Shown one piece after another: positions 1 through 6,343 of a stretch of DNA of 6,410 nucleotides. Numbering within the stretch: position 1 is the stretch's first letter; the number at the start of each line of letters is the position of its first letter. The DNA comes from Deltaproteobacteria bacterium. GTDB lineage: Bacteria > Desulfobacterota > Syntrophia > Syntrophales > UBA2210. The notes below the pieces were generated by a model that saw nothing but the letters and a program-made list of their open reading frames with translations, was not told the origin of the DNA and made no database searches. The DNA lies in NCBI GenBank assembly GCA_019313735.1, contig JAFDAR010000081.1, forward strand, positions 1 through 6,410, written 5' to 3'. The translations under genes were made by a program, and so were the position numbers.

Positions 1-154
1 GTGCGGGTCGGCATTCCGGCGAAGACATGCATGATAGCATAATCATTAATCTTTTTTCTTAATTCTTTATCCCTGAAGCAATCAAAAAGAATTTGACTTT
101 AAATTTATGAAGAGGTAGTACTAAATTATTGCGGGTGTATATCGGAAAAAATTC

Positions 155-182
155 TTGTCTGCTGATTTTCATATCGTAGAAT
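155..182 (+). promoter_or_regulatory. Candidate sigma-70 promoter upstream of the cstA pseudogene
   Basis: A -35-like TTGTCT (155-160, 4 of 6 matches to TTGACA) is followed after 16 bases by a -10-like TAGAAT (177-182, 5 of 6 matches to TATAAT). Transcription would begin near 189, giving a leader of about 115 bases before the start codon at 305. This was found by eye in an AT-rich stretch where chance matches are common. A second and weaker candidate is TTGACT at 93-98, which has no good -10 at the right distance. Confidence 0.4.
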
Positions 183-216
183 GGTTGTTCTTTCATCATA
201 AAGTCTGCTCATACCG

Positions 217-237
217 GCGTGGTTATCAATACCATGC
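217..237 (+). other. Small hairpin in the cstA leader
   Basis: GCGTGGT (217-223) can pair with ACCATGC (231-237) in a 7-bp stem with one G-U pair and a 7-base loop. It lies between the promoter candidate and the ribosome binding site. No T-run follows, so it does not look like a terminator. It could be a leader RNA element or a protein-binding inverted repeat, or it could be chance. The 9-mer TACCGGCGT at 212-220, overlapping the hairpin's left arm, occurs again at 1898-1906 at the start of the hairpin downstream of cstA. Confidence 0.3.
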
Positions 238-291
238 TCGAGATAGTGAGGTAATTTATTTGTTTAATTCTTAACTGCTTAACCACTAAAA

Positions 292-299
292 AAGGAGGT
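292..299 (+). promoter_or_regulatory. Strong ribosome binding site of the cstA pseudogene
   Basis: AAGGAGGT is a near-perfect Shine-Dalgarno sequence ending 5 bases before the ATG at 305. It fixes the start codon and shows that translation initiation signals for the broken transporter gene are still intact. Confidence 0.85.
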
Positions 300-304
300 A
301 GGAA

Positions 305-1880
305 ATGACAACATTAATTATCATTATCGGTTTTTTACTCTATTTAATTTTGTATTTCACCTACGGCAAGAAGCTGGAGCGGAATGTCGTGAAGGCCTCG
401 GATGACAACGAGGCCCCATCCAAGCGCCTCTATGACGGGGTGGATTACATCCCGGCGAGGAAAGAGGTCCTCTTCGGACACCATTTCGCGTCGATTGCGG
501 CAATATCTTCATCGGCGCCGTTCATGATTACCTGGCCCTGATGTCATCCGTCCGCTACGACGGAAAATCTATCCAGTTTGTCGCATCTGATCTCATTGGG
601 AAAAGAACAGGAACGGCATTCTACTGGATCGTCTTTTTCCTCCTCATCCTGGTCGTGGCCGCCTTCTCCGCTATCGTCGGCGGGATGTTCGTCAAGACCC
701 CGGAGATCGCCTCGGCATATGCCTGGAAGATCGTAGCCGGCCTGATCCTGGGTGTCTTGCTTTATCGCGTAAAGATGAATTTCGGCGTTGCAACCATTAT
801 CGGTATAGCAATGCTGATTGCCGCCATCTGGCTGGGTACGGTAACGCCCATAAAACTTAGCTATATTACCTGGATGTGGGTATTCTTCTTCTACATTATC
901 ATTGCTGCCGCTATCCCCGTCAATGTCCTGCTTCAGCCGAGGGATTATCTCAATTCCTGGCTTCTGTACTTTGGACTGGCGCTGGGTTTTATAGCGGCCA
1001 TCTTTGTCTTCAGGGGATTTGAAATTCCGGCATTTACGAGCTTCTCACCGGTTCTCATGGGAGGCAAACCGACACCGTTCTGGCCGGCGATCCCCCTGAT
1101 TATAGCCTGCGGTTCGCTGTCCGGTTTCCATTCCCTGGTAGCCTCCGGCACTACATCCAAACAGCTCGAAAAGGAAAGTGACGGTCTTTTCATTGGCTAC
1201 GGCGCAATGTTTACCGAGGGTTTCCTCTCTACCATAGTTATCGTCTCCATAGCCGGTTTCGGATACACGGCCCTCCAGAATGCAGGCGTAACCGCTGAAA
1301 CATTAAATGCAGGCAACTGGGGAGCCATGTTTACAAAGGCATCCGCATCGGTGAAACTTTCAAAGGCAAATCTTTTCGTCCAGTCTTATGCCGACATGGT
1401 CAACGCTACGTGGCTGGGTTTTATTCCCACCAAGTTCGTTAAAGTTATTGCCGGCATGTGGGTTGCCTCGTTTGCCATGACCACACTGGATACGACAAAT
1501 CGCCTCGCACGTTACTGCCTTGCCGAGATGGCTGCCCCTCTTAAAGAGAGCGCCACAATCGCTGGGTCGCTTCTATTATTCCGGCAGCAATCGGAATATG
1601 GCTGGCTGCGACAGGCAACTGGCTCATCATCTGGGGCTCTTTCGGTGCGGCGAACCAGTTGATCGCATCTATCGCCCTTATGACAGGTGCTGCCTTTGCA
1701 GCCAAGAAACTTAAATCAAAGTTCGCCAATGTGGCCGTCATTCCGGCCTGGTTGCTCTGGATCACAGTCACATGCGCTCTCGTGTGGTTCATCGTGGTCG
1801 TTCTCCTGTGCGTGATGTTGATCTTGAACTTTATATTTATCTGGGATTTCATCAAATCCAAGGCATACAAGGTTGATTGA
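305..1880 (+). pseudogene. cstA: Carbon starvation protein CstA-family transporter, frameshifted in two places
   Basis: CstA-family proteins are multi-pass inner-membrane importers of peptides or pyruvate. The gene is read in three frames. Segment 1 (305 to about 499) carries the family's N-terminal helix, the DGVDYIPARKEVLFGHHF signature and FASIA. Segment 2 (about 499-1548) resumes at GNIFIGAVHDYLALM and runs through most membrane helices to the TTLDTTNRLARY motif and PLKE. Segment 3 (about 1551-1880) starts at NRWVAS and includes WGSFGAANQLIA and the last helices. At the first junction (497-502) the family normally has about 25 further residues, a Gly/Pro-rich membrane segment, so this is a deletion of about 75 bases that also shifts the frame. 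The second junction (1545-1557) lacks what are probably several loop residues and shifts the frame again. The remaining sequence would encode about 520 residues. The rest is well conserved, so inactivation is recent or the lesions are sequencing or assembly errors. Confidence 0.88.
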
Positions 1881-1898
1881 TCTTAATCTACATCTATT

Positions 1899-1929
1899 AC
1901 CGGCGTACGGTATGAAACCGTGCGCCGGT
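1899..1929 (+). terminator. Strong hairpin after cstA; terminator or mRNA-processing element
   Basis: Positions 1899-1911 pair with 1917-1929 in a 13-bp stem with a single G-U pair, closed by the 5-base loop ATGAA. It begins 18 bases after the last stop codon of the cstA pseudogene. Only three T residues follow (GGTTTAACC), so it is a poor intrinsic terminator by the usual rule. It may instead stabilise the upstream mRNA end, attenuate read-through into the next genes, or bind a protein. Because it interrupts any longer reading of the next gene, it also argues for the start at 1954. Confidence 0.6.
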
Positions 1930-1953
1930 TTAACCAGTATTACTAACCACTCA

Positions 1954-2235
1954 ATGGCTCTTCCAATACTCGAATTTCTCAAACGCATACTTTCCGATTT
2001 CGATACTTCTCACCGGGAAAGCGCCGCCGCTTTAACAGGGGTTGAAGTGAGGGAGCTGGAGAATATCTTCGCGCTGCTTCTTTTAGGCTCTTTCATAGGA
2101 CTCCCGGCCCCCCCTTCATTTCTGGCAGTTGAGCTGCTGCCCTTCATGGAACGGGAATTGAAGGTTCTGAACAGCAGGGCCAGAGACGCCGGAGACATGC
2201 TGGCGGAAATGTGCGGGACAATAGGTATCGACTGA
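1954..2235 (+). CDS. Small helical protein of unknown function, coupled to the ArsA/Get3-like ATPase
   Basis: This is a 93-residue protein I do not recognise. It appears largely alpha-helical: an N-terminal amphipathic stretch (ALPILEFLKRIL), an acidic and serine-rich segment, a hydrophobic stretch around residues 40-62 (FALLLLGSFIGLPAPPSFLA) broken by prolines, then a charged helix (MERELKVLNSRARDAG). The hydrophobic part is short and proline-broken, so a stable membrane helix is uncertain. The frame is open further upstream, to a TTG at 1873 and an ATG at 1912. Those starts lie before or inside the hairpin at 1899-1929 and lack a Shine-Dalgarno site, so I chose ATG 1954, which also has no clear ribosome site. 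The TGA stop is directly followed by the ATG of the ATPase, which suggests translational coupling and a joint function, perhaps as an adaptor or regulator of the ATPase (inference). Confidence 0.65.
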   Translation: MALPILEFLKRILSDFDTSHRESAAALTGVEVRELENIFALLLLGSFIGLPAPPSFLAVELLPFMERELKVLNSRARDAGDMLAEMCGTIGID

Positions 2236-3162
2236 ATGAAGATTCTCTTCTTTACGGGAAAGGGTGGCGTAGGAAAGTCCACCATGGCAGCAGCCTCGGC
2301 ATGGCAGCTTTCCCAAAAATCACGCGTACTGATAGTCTCCCTGGATCCGGCGCACAATCTGGGTGACATATTCGGAACTGTTATCAAAGACGGGAAGGCG
2401 AAGTTCACGGATACGCTCTATCTGAGTGAAGTAAACCTGCGGAAGTTGTCAAGAGAATATCTGCAGAAAGAAATCGACGTGCTTTCCAGCACCTACAGAT
2501 ATCTCCAGGTGCTGAATCTGGATAACTATTTTTCCATACTCAAGTACTCTCCCGGCATAGAAGAATACGCTCTTCTTACGAGCATTGAAAAGACTATAAG
2601 AGACGAAACGGATTTCGACTATATAATCTTCGACACGCCCCCGACAGGGCTGACTCTCAGGTTTCTCGCCCTGCCGAAGGTTACGATAACCTGGATCGAC
2701 AGATTGATAGGGATAAGACGACAGATCCTGGAAAAGCGCTATACAATCCACAGGATAAGGGGCACTTTAAGTTCAGAAGAGACCGTTCTGGATTATAAAG
2801 AGGAAGACGACGATATCCTGAAAAGGCTGTGGAAACTCAGCGATAATTACCAGACCCTGAACAGGACACTGTGCGGCAGCGACTGCAATGTCATACTGGT
2901 ATTCAACCCTGACATACTCTCCCTCAGAGAATCGCAACGGTTGGTCGAAGGACTTGACGATCTGGGCCTTCCCCTGCGCCTGCTTATAAACAACAAGGTG
3001 ACCGAAGCGAATGAAGAGATGGCGGGGTATGTTGAAAAGCAGATGAAGGGAATGGCGCAGGATGTCCCCCTTGAGCGCGTACATCTATCGAAGACTCTTC
3101 TTGACGGCAGGGAGGGTACGCTGTACGATGTCCCAGAAGGTATTATTCCCGACTCTTGGTAA
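2236..3162 (+). CDS. ArsA/Get3 (TRC40)-family ATPase
   Basis: This is a 308-residue cytoplasmic P-loop ATPase of the deviant Walker A (SIMIBI) class. Visible motifs in order are the P-loop GKGGVGKST (residues 8-16), switch I DPAHNLGD (37-44), PGIEEY (106-111), switch II FDTPPTGLTLRFLALP (132-147), a helical insertion (about 148-212), NPDILSLRESQRLVEGL (224-240), and LLINNKV (249-255), where the Asn is the expected adenine contact. Get3 carries tail-anchored proteins to the membrane, while ArsA drives arsenite export. This protein is single-domain, unlike the duplicated E. coli ArsA. Its only cysteines are C213 and C217 (CGSDC), which do not match ArsA's metal site or Get3's C-terminal CxxC. 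No arsR, arsB/acr3 or arsC lies nearby, so arsenite transport is unlikely from context. It abuts the stop codon of the small protein upstream, and a membrane-anchored protein follows 11 bases later. The exact client is unknown. Confidence 0.88.
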   Translation: MKILFFTGKGGVGKSTMAAASAWQLSQKSRVLIVSLDPAHNLGDIFGTVIKDGKAKFTDTLYLSEVNLRKLSREYLQKEIDVLSSTYRYLQVLNLDNYFSILKYSPGIEEYALLTSIEKTIRDETDFDYIIFDTPPTGLTLRFLALPKVTITWIDRLIGIRRQILEKRYTIHRIRGTLSSEETVLDYKEEDDDILKRLWKLSDNYQTLNRTLCGSDCNVILVFNPDILSLRESQRLVEGLDDLGLPLRLLINNKVTEANEEMAGYVEKQMKGMAQDVPLERVHLSKTLLDGREGTLYDVPEGIIPDSW

Positions 3163-3173
3163 TTGTTGAATAT

Positions 3174-3842
3174 ATGTTCAAATACGAGCACATAATAACA
3201 CAGCCTGTCTTTTTTCTCTTTGTCGCCTTTTCGTTTCTCCTGACGTTCGGCTATTTCCGGGGGAGAAGACAGAACAGAGAGATATCCCTCAGCGCATTTA
3301 ATGATCTTATGGAGGTGTTCCGTCCCGACGATCAGACCTTTACCAATATCGGAGGGGCTATCGGATACCATGCCAATCTCTTCATCAGGAAAAAGGGTGC
3401 GTTCCTGTCGCGTGTCGATGCCACAATTACCATGCTCCCAAGGCATTCATGGCTTTATTTTCCAATATCAAAACTCATAAGAAGATATGACAGATTATTT
3501 ATTACACTGTATTTAAAAAACAAGCCTGAGGAGGAGTGTCACCTCATAGAAATAAAATACTCTCGATTTGCCGGCGCAACAATAACAGGCACTGAACGCT
3601 TAAACAGAGAAACAGTGACATGGGGAGCGCATACTTTTTACCTGTATTACGAGAGCACTAACACCCATAGCCGCTTGATGAATTTCATCGATCGAAACTC
3701 CGACCCGGGTATTATCAGACACATTGCGATTGTTCCCGGCCAGAAAAAGTGCTTTATCTTCATGATACCCCGAAAGGGACAGGTGGCAAAGTACCTGGCT
3801 CCGGTTTACAGGTGGCTTCCTTCCGTTGTCAAGAAACCATAG
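3174..3842 (+). CDS. Unrecognised protein with one N-terminal membrane helix
   Basis: This is a 222-residue protein that I cannot assign to a family. Residues about 11-28 (PVFFLFVAFSFLLTFGYF) form one clear membrane helix, followed at once by RGRRQNR. By the positive-inside rule this puts the roughly 190-residue C-terminal part in the cytoplasm. That part is mixed alpha/beta in appearance, with several beta-like stretches (LFITLYLK, HLIEIKY, TFYLYYES) and a basic, aromatic end (APVYRWLPSVVKKP). No catalytic motif is evident. ATG 3174 is the best start; the only in-frame alternative is a TTG at 3156 that would overlap the ATPase stop. Neither start has a good Shine-Dalgarno site, so translation may depend on coupling with the ATPase gene 11 bases upstream. 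A membrane anchor or receptor working with that ATPase is an inference from gene order only. Confidence 0.75.
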   Translation: MFKYEHIITQPVFFLFVAFSFLLTFGYFRGRRQNREISLSAFNDLMEVFRPDDQTFTNIGGAIGYHANLFIRKKGAFLSRVDATITMLPRHSWLYFPISKLIRRYDRLFITLYLKNKPEEECHLIEIKYSRFAGATITGTERLNRETVTWGAHTFYLYYESTNTHSRLMNFIDRNSDPGIIRHIAIVPGQKKCFIFMIPRKGQVAKYLAPVYRWLPSVVKKP

Positions 3843-3879
3843 GGAAGCAGCTATAACCAATTCGTAACTCAGGCATAAA

Positions 3880-3885
3880 TATAGT
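3880..3885 (+). promoter_or_regulatory. Possible -10 element upstream of the baeRF3 gene
   Basis: TATAGT matches the sigma-70 -10 consensus at 5 of 6 positions and lies 68 bases upstream of the ATG at 3953. I see no good -35 at 16-18 bases, so support is weak. A promoter somewhere in this 110-base gap is plausible because the next gene has its own leader and terminator. Confidence 0.25.
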
Positions 3886-3893
3886 GAGGACAG

Positions 3894-3911
3894 GGGTGGC
3901 TTCAGTCGCCC
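3894..3911 (+). other. Leader hairpin before the baeRF3 gene
   Basis: GGGTGGC (3894-3900) pairs with GTCGCCC (3905-3911) in a 7-bp stem with two G-U pairs and the tetraloop TTCA. A T7 run lies at 3926-3932, but 14 bases separate it from the stem, so it is not a standard intrinsic terminator. The element could be a weak terminator for the unit ending at 3842 or a structured 5' leader of the downstream gene. I could not match it to a known riboswitch class. Confidence 0.4.
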
Positions 3912-3936
3912 GTGGCAGTCAACCATTTTTTTACTG

Positions 3937-3944
3937 AAAGGAGA
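3937..3944 (+). promoter_or_regulatory. Ribosome binding site of the baeRF3 gene
   Basis: AAAGGAGA contains the GGAG core at 3940-3943, ending 9 bases before the ATG at 3953. It supports this start and contrasts with the poor ribosome sites of the three genes upstream. Confidence 0.75.
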
Positions 3945-3952
3945 TTGACCAT

Positions 3953-5050
3953 ATGGACATACTATCCGGAAACGAGCTGAAATCTTTGATGCAGAAGCAA
4001 CTTGGGATATGTGTTTCCATCTATATGCCTACGATTAGAAAGGGCTCTGAAGTACAGCAGAATCAGATACGATACAAAAATCTGCTTCGTGATGCCGAAG
4101 ATCGCCTGCTTTCAAGTGAATTGCGGCCATCGGAGATAAAGGACATACTGGCTCCCGCACAGGAAATGTCAGGCAATATACCCTTCTGGCAGAATCAGAG
4201 TGACGGACTTGCCCTGTTCCTGTCACCTGATTTATTCAGATATTACCGGCTGCCGCAAAGCTTCGAAGAACTGGTTGTGACAACTGATCGTTTTCACATT
4301 AAACCACTTATACCGGTGCTGGCCTCTGACACGGAATTCTATATCCTGGCAATCAGCCAGAAAAATGTACGACTGTTGAGGTGTTCGCTGCAACATGTAG
4401 AAGAAATGGACCTTAAAGACCTCCCGGAAAATCTTGATGATGCGCTGAATCTTGACGATTTCGAGAAACGCCTTCAGCGCCACACAGGCTCCGAAGATAT
4501 GAAGGCAAATCTCCTGCAGTATTTTCAGCAAGTTGACAGGGGTTTGCGTGAACTTCTGAGGGACAAGAAGATGCCCCTCATATTCGCTGGGGTAGATTAT
4601 CTTCTCCCCATATACAGGGAGGCAAACACTTATCTCCATCTCACAGACAGAGGGATATCGGGAAATCCAGAGGGATTGAGCGCGGATAGACTGCGCGATA
4701 TGGCGCAGCCGATTGTGGAAAGCTTCCTCGAAGCAAAGAGGGCGGATGCCCTGTCACACTACAGACAGAACGCCGGAACAGGCCTCACATCCAGCAATGT
4801 CAGAGAAGTCGTCCAGGCAGCTTACCATGGACGTGTCGGCATACTTTTCGTCTCTTTTGGTGTACAGCAGTGGGGAACATTTGACTCCGCCACAAGTAAA
4901 GTCAACCTGGACAAGAATGCCAAAACCGGCAATGAAGACCTGATGGATCTTGCTGCCATACAAACCATACTGAACGGCGGAACGGTATACGCTATGAGTC
5001 ACGAAGAAATCCCGGCCGATTCGGCACTTGCCGCCATTTTCCGCTATTGA
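3953..5050 (+). CDS. baeRF3-type protein (bacterial relative of archaeo-eukaryotic release factor 1)
   Basis: This 365-residue soluble protein resembles bacterial archaeo-eukaryotic release factor family 3. The N-terminus has the family-like stretch ISxYMPTxRKGxEVQQNQIR (residues about 20-40, from VSIYMPTIRKG to QNQIRYKNLL). A central alpha/beta region with PLIFAGVDYLLPIYREANTY follows, then a C-terminal eL30-like region. That region includes VREVVQAAYHGRVGILFV (about 280-300) and AAIQTILNGGTVYAM near the end, and the chain ends in the typical LAAIFRY. Families of this type were proposed from comparative genomics to act in ribosome rescue or translation quality control; direct biochemistry is limited. 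I find no GGQ tripeptide, so canonical peptidyl-tRNA hydrolysis by the eRF1 mechanism is not supported. The length suggests a complete gene. It stands apart from its neighbours, with 110 bases of leader before it and a terminator-like hairpin after it. Confidence 0.8.
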   Translation: MDILSGNELKSLMQKQLGICVSIYMPTIRKGSEVQQNQIRYKNLLRDAEDRLLSSELRPSEIKDILAPAQEMSGNIPFWQNQSDGLALFLSPDLFRYYRLPQSFEELVVTTDRFHIKPLIPVLASDTEFYILAISQKNVRLLRCSLQHVEEMDLKDLPENLDDALNLDDFEKRLQRHTGSEDMKANLLQYFQQVDRGLRELLRDKKMPLIFAGVDYLLPIYREANTYLHLTDRGISGNPEGLSADRLRDMAQPIVESFLEAKRADALSHYRQNAGTGLTSSNVREVVQAAYHGRVGILFVSFGVQQWGTFDSATSKVNLDKNAKTGNEDLMDLAAIQTILNGGTVYAMSHEEIPADSALAAIFRY

Positions 5051-5061
5051 TTGAAGATCCC

Positions 5062-5101
5062 CGCGGGAGGAGGAGGTTCTCTTTCCGCGAATGATTTTTT
5101 T
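5062..5101 (+). terminator. Probable rho-independent terminator after the baeRF3 gene
   Basis: Positions 5062-5073 can pair with 5078-5089 in a 12-bp stem (three G-U pairs, GC-rich base) around the loop AGGT. Five bases later comes a run of seven T (5095-5101). It lies 11 bases after the stop codon at 5050. The left arm is a GGAGGAGGAGG purine tract that resembles a ribosome binding site, but it sits 14 bases from the ATG at 5091 and is buried in the stem. Confidence 0.65.
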
Positions 5102-5141
5102 GTCACAGAATCGTCCACGGAGAAAGGTTAAAACAGAAAAG

Positions 5142-5396
5142 ATGGACAGCAAAAAGCCCGTCATGGAGTATCCCTGCCGGTGGACCTATAAGATAATAGG
5201 CTCCGGCAACAGGGAGATGAAGGAGGCCATAGAAACAATCGTTGAAGGACAGGATTATACCATCACACCGTCCAATGTCAGCAGAACCGGCAAATATCAC
5301 AGCCTGAATCTCGAAATGACAGTTGACGATGAAGAACACCGCACTGGGATATATGATAAATTACGGAATCATCCCGCGGTCAAAATGATTTTATAA
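5142..5396 (+). CDS. DUF493 (YbeD-like) small protein
   Basis: This 84-residue protein belongs to the DUF493/YbeD family. Family features in order are the N-terminal MEYPCRWTYKIIG strand, a helix around EMKEAIETIV, the SRTGKYHSLNLEMTV strand pair, a helix around HRTGIYDKL, and the C-terminal HPAVKMIL. The family has a small ferredoxin-like (ACT-like) fold and is thought to be regulatory, but its exact role is unknown. The frame is open back to an ATG at 5091, but that codon sits just before the T-run of the terminator. The extra 17 residues (MIFLSQNRPRRKVKTEK) are also not typical of the family, so I chose ATG 5142. A modest GGAG (5119-5122) lies upstream at rather long spacing. The stop codon TAA (5394-5396) directly follows the complement of the YhhN stop codon on the other strand. 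Confidence 0.85.
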   Translation: MDSKKPVMEYPCRWTYKIIGSGNREMKEAIETIVEGQDYTITPSNVSRTGKYHSLNLEMTVDDEEHRTGIYDKLRNHPAVKMIL

Positions 5397-6047
5397 CCGC
5401 TCCAGAAAACCCACAGAAAAAGCCAGGAGAAATTGTCCCGCGTAGTACAGTGGCAAGCCTGCAAGACGATTGGAGAACTCCTTTTTCACAAAGCGGTTAC
5501 GCGCCACGAATAGATCGGAAAGATAAAACAAAAACGCGCCGGCAAAAATCATAATCCGTCCGGACCCGACCAGATTCTGATCCCCGAAAACCGCCCACGC
5601 CCCCGCCAGCATAACGGAAATAACGATCATGTAGAATATAACCGGTATCTTCATGCGCCCCAGGTAAGTCCTCAGCCGGAAATAGACCAGAGCGCCGACA
5701 GCAATAATCACCAGAGATCCCATCCCTGCCCATTGCCCAATCTCTGTTACACGCAAAAAACCGAAGGCATACAGCACGTGTCCCGTCAGAAAAACCACCA
5801 GCCCCGCAAGAAACATCCCCTTCTGAGGCAGGGCCAGAAAAATATCCCCCAGCAGACAGAATATCAATCCGGCAAGGAGAAAATTGTAATATCCGCTGAT
5901 AAGGTGCGACTGGACAAGGGCCGCGATGACAAACAGGGATGAAAGAACCGTCTTGGTCAGCAGGGCGCTCTTCTGGTTATCCTTTTTTATATGATAGAGA
6001 AGCAAGACAAGCAGCAGTGCCGCTGTGACAATAATTATAGCTCCCAT
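5391..6047 (-). CDS. YhhN/TMEM86-family membrane protein (lysoplasmalogenase-like)
   Basis: This 218-residue, very hydrophobic protein probably has about eight membrane helices. Family signatures are AGLIFCLLGDIFLALP (residues about 59-74, with G67-D68), FLTGHVLYAFGF (86-97, with H90 and Y93), FAGAFLFYLSD (168-178, with S177-D178) and GLPLYYAGQFLLAFS near the C-terminus. Members include mammalian TMEM86B, which cleaves the vinyl-ether bond of lysoplasmalogen; bacterial YhhN proteins are named by similarity. Plasmalogens occur in many anaerobic bacteria, so a lipid role would fit an anaerobe, but this is inference. The start ATG at 6047 has an AGGGAGGGG ribosome site (6060-6052) at good spacing. 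The gene converges with DUF493, overlapping it by 6 bases, and no shared terminator hairpin is visible at the junction. Length is close to the usual 200-240 residues. Confidence 0.85.
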   Translation of the reverse strand: MGAIIIVTAALLLVLLLYHIKKDNQKSALLTKTVLSSLFVIAALVQSHLISGYYNFLLAGLIFCLLGDIFLALPQKGMFLAGLVVFLTGHVLYAFGFLRVTEIGQWAGMGSLVIIAVGALVYFRLRTYLGRMKIPVIFYMIVISVMLAGAWAVFGDQNLVGSGRIMIFAGAFLFYLSDLFVARNRFVKKEFSNRLAGLPLYYAGQFLLAFSVGFLERL

Positions 6048-6187
6048 ATTTCCCCTCCCTCCAGATCTCGCCTAAGTGGTAGAATAGTTAAGCAATTAAA
6101 ACCATAGACCTATTCGTTTTCAGCAACAAAATTGGACATTCGCTGGTTTGATACCTGAAAAACTTTGAAGGGGAGTGGGTGCATAAC

Positions 6188-6224
6188 CTGGAAGCGCCCT
6201 GTGAAAACGCAGGATATCCTCCAG
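6188..6224. repeat. Nested inverted repeat with a palindrome
   Basis: CTGGA (6188-6192) and TCCAG (6220-6224) form an outer arm, and CCTG (6198-6201) and CAGG (6210-6213) form an inner arm around an 8-base loop. The perfect 10-base palindrome AGGATATCCT (6211-6220) overlaps the right side. The stems are short and interrupted, so folding is uncertain. Confidence 0.35.
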
Positions 6225-6266
6225 TATATGGGACGGACATGCCTGAATTCCCGAGGGACTGTGATT

Positions 6267-6281
6267 TTGGAAAAGTTCCAA
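6267..6281. repeat. Perfect 6-bp inverted repeat
   Basis: TTGGAA and TTCCAA are separated by three bases (AAG). This could be a protein-binding dyad or part of a larger folded element. No downstream T-run is close enough for a terminator. Confidence 0.35.
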
Positions 6282-6312
6282 GTTGCTTTGCCTCCTTAAT
6301 CCACTGGTAATC

Positions 6313-6343
6313 GTTCACGGTTGTCGGTTCACAGTTCACGGTT
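6313..6343. repeat. Short direct repeats of GTTCACGGTT
   Basis: GTTCACGGTT occurs at 6313-6322 and 6334-6343, with a partial copy GTTCACA at 6327-6333 directly before the second full copy. Short intergenic strings built from GTTCACGGTT-like units recur in some bacterial genomes, so this is likely a small low-complexity intergenic repeat rather than a gene part. Confidence 0.55.

Noticed and set aside
1..60. Possible 3' end of an upstream gene (plus-strand frames open to a TAA at 40-42 or at 58-60)
   Set aside because: Only 13-19 codons are visible and they match nothing I recognise; short open frames at a window edge are expected by chance.
541..1662. Treating the middle cstA segment as a complete gene starting at ATG 541
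   Set aside because: The codons from 499 to 540 already encode conserved CstA sequence (GNIFIGAVHDYLAL), so ATG 541 is an internal methionine, and the last 35 or so codons before 1662 are out of frame with the family.
1541..1870. 109-codon minus-strand open frame over the end of cstA
   Set aside because: It is antisense to conserved CstA segment 3 (NRWVAS to the last helices) and has no family features of its own.
1873..1953. N-terminal extension of the small protein from TTG 1873 or ATG 1912
   Set aside because: The extension crosses the 13-bp hairpin, has no ribosome site and shows no protein-like pattern; ATG 1954 is preferred, with modest confidence.
2236..3162. Calling this gene an arsenite efflux ATPase (arsA)
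   Set aside because: It is single-domain, lacks the ArsA cysteine arrangement and has no arsenic-resistance genes around it, so only the broader ArsA/Get3 family name is supported.
2847..3446. 199-codon minus-strand open frame
   Set aside because: It lies antisense across the ATPase and the single-helix protein genes, has no recognisable domain, and both plus-strand genes are better supported.
6088..6339. 83-codon minus-strand open frame
   Set aside because: It has no recognisable family, includes repeat sequence at its start, and lacks a clear ribosome site; kept only as part of the unexplained block.
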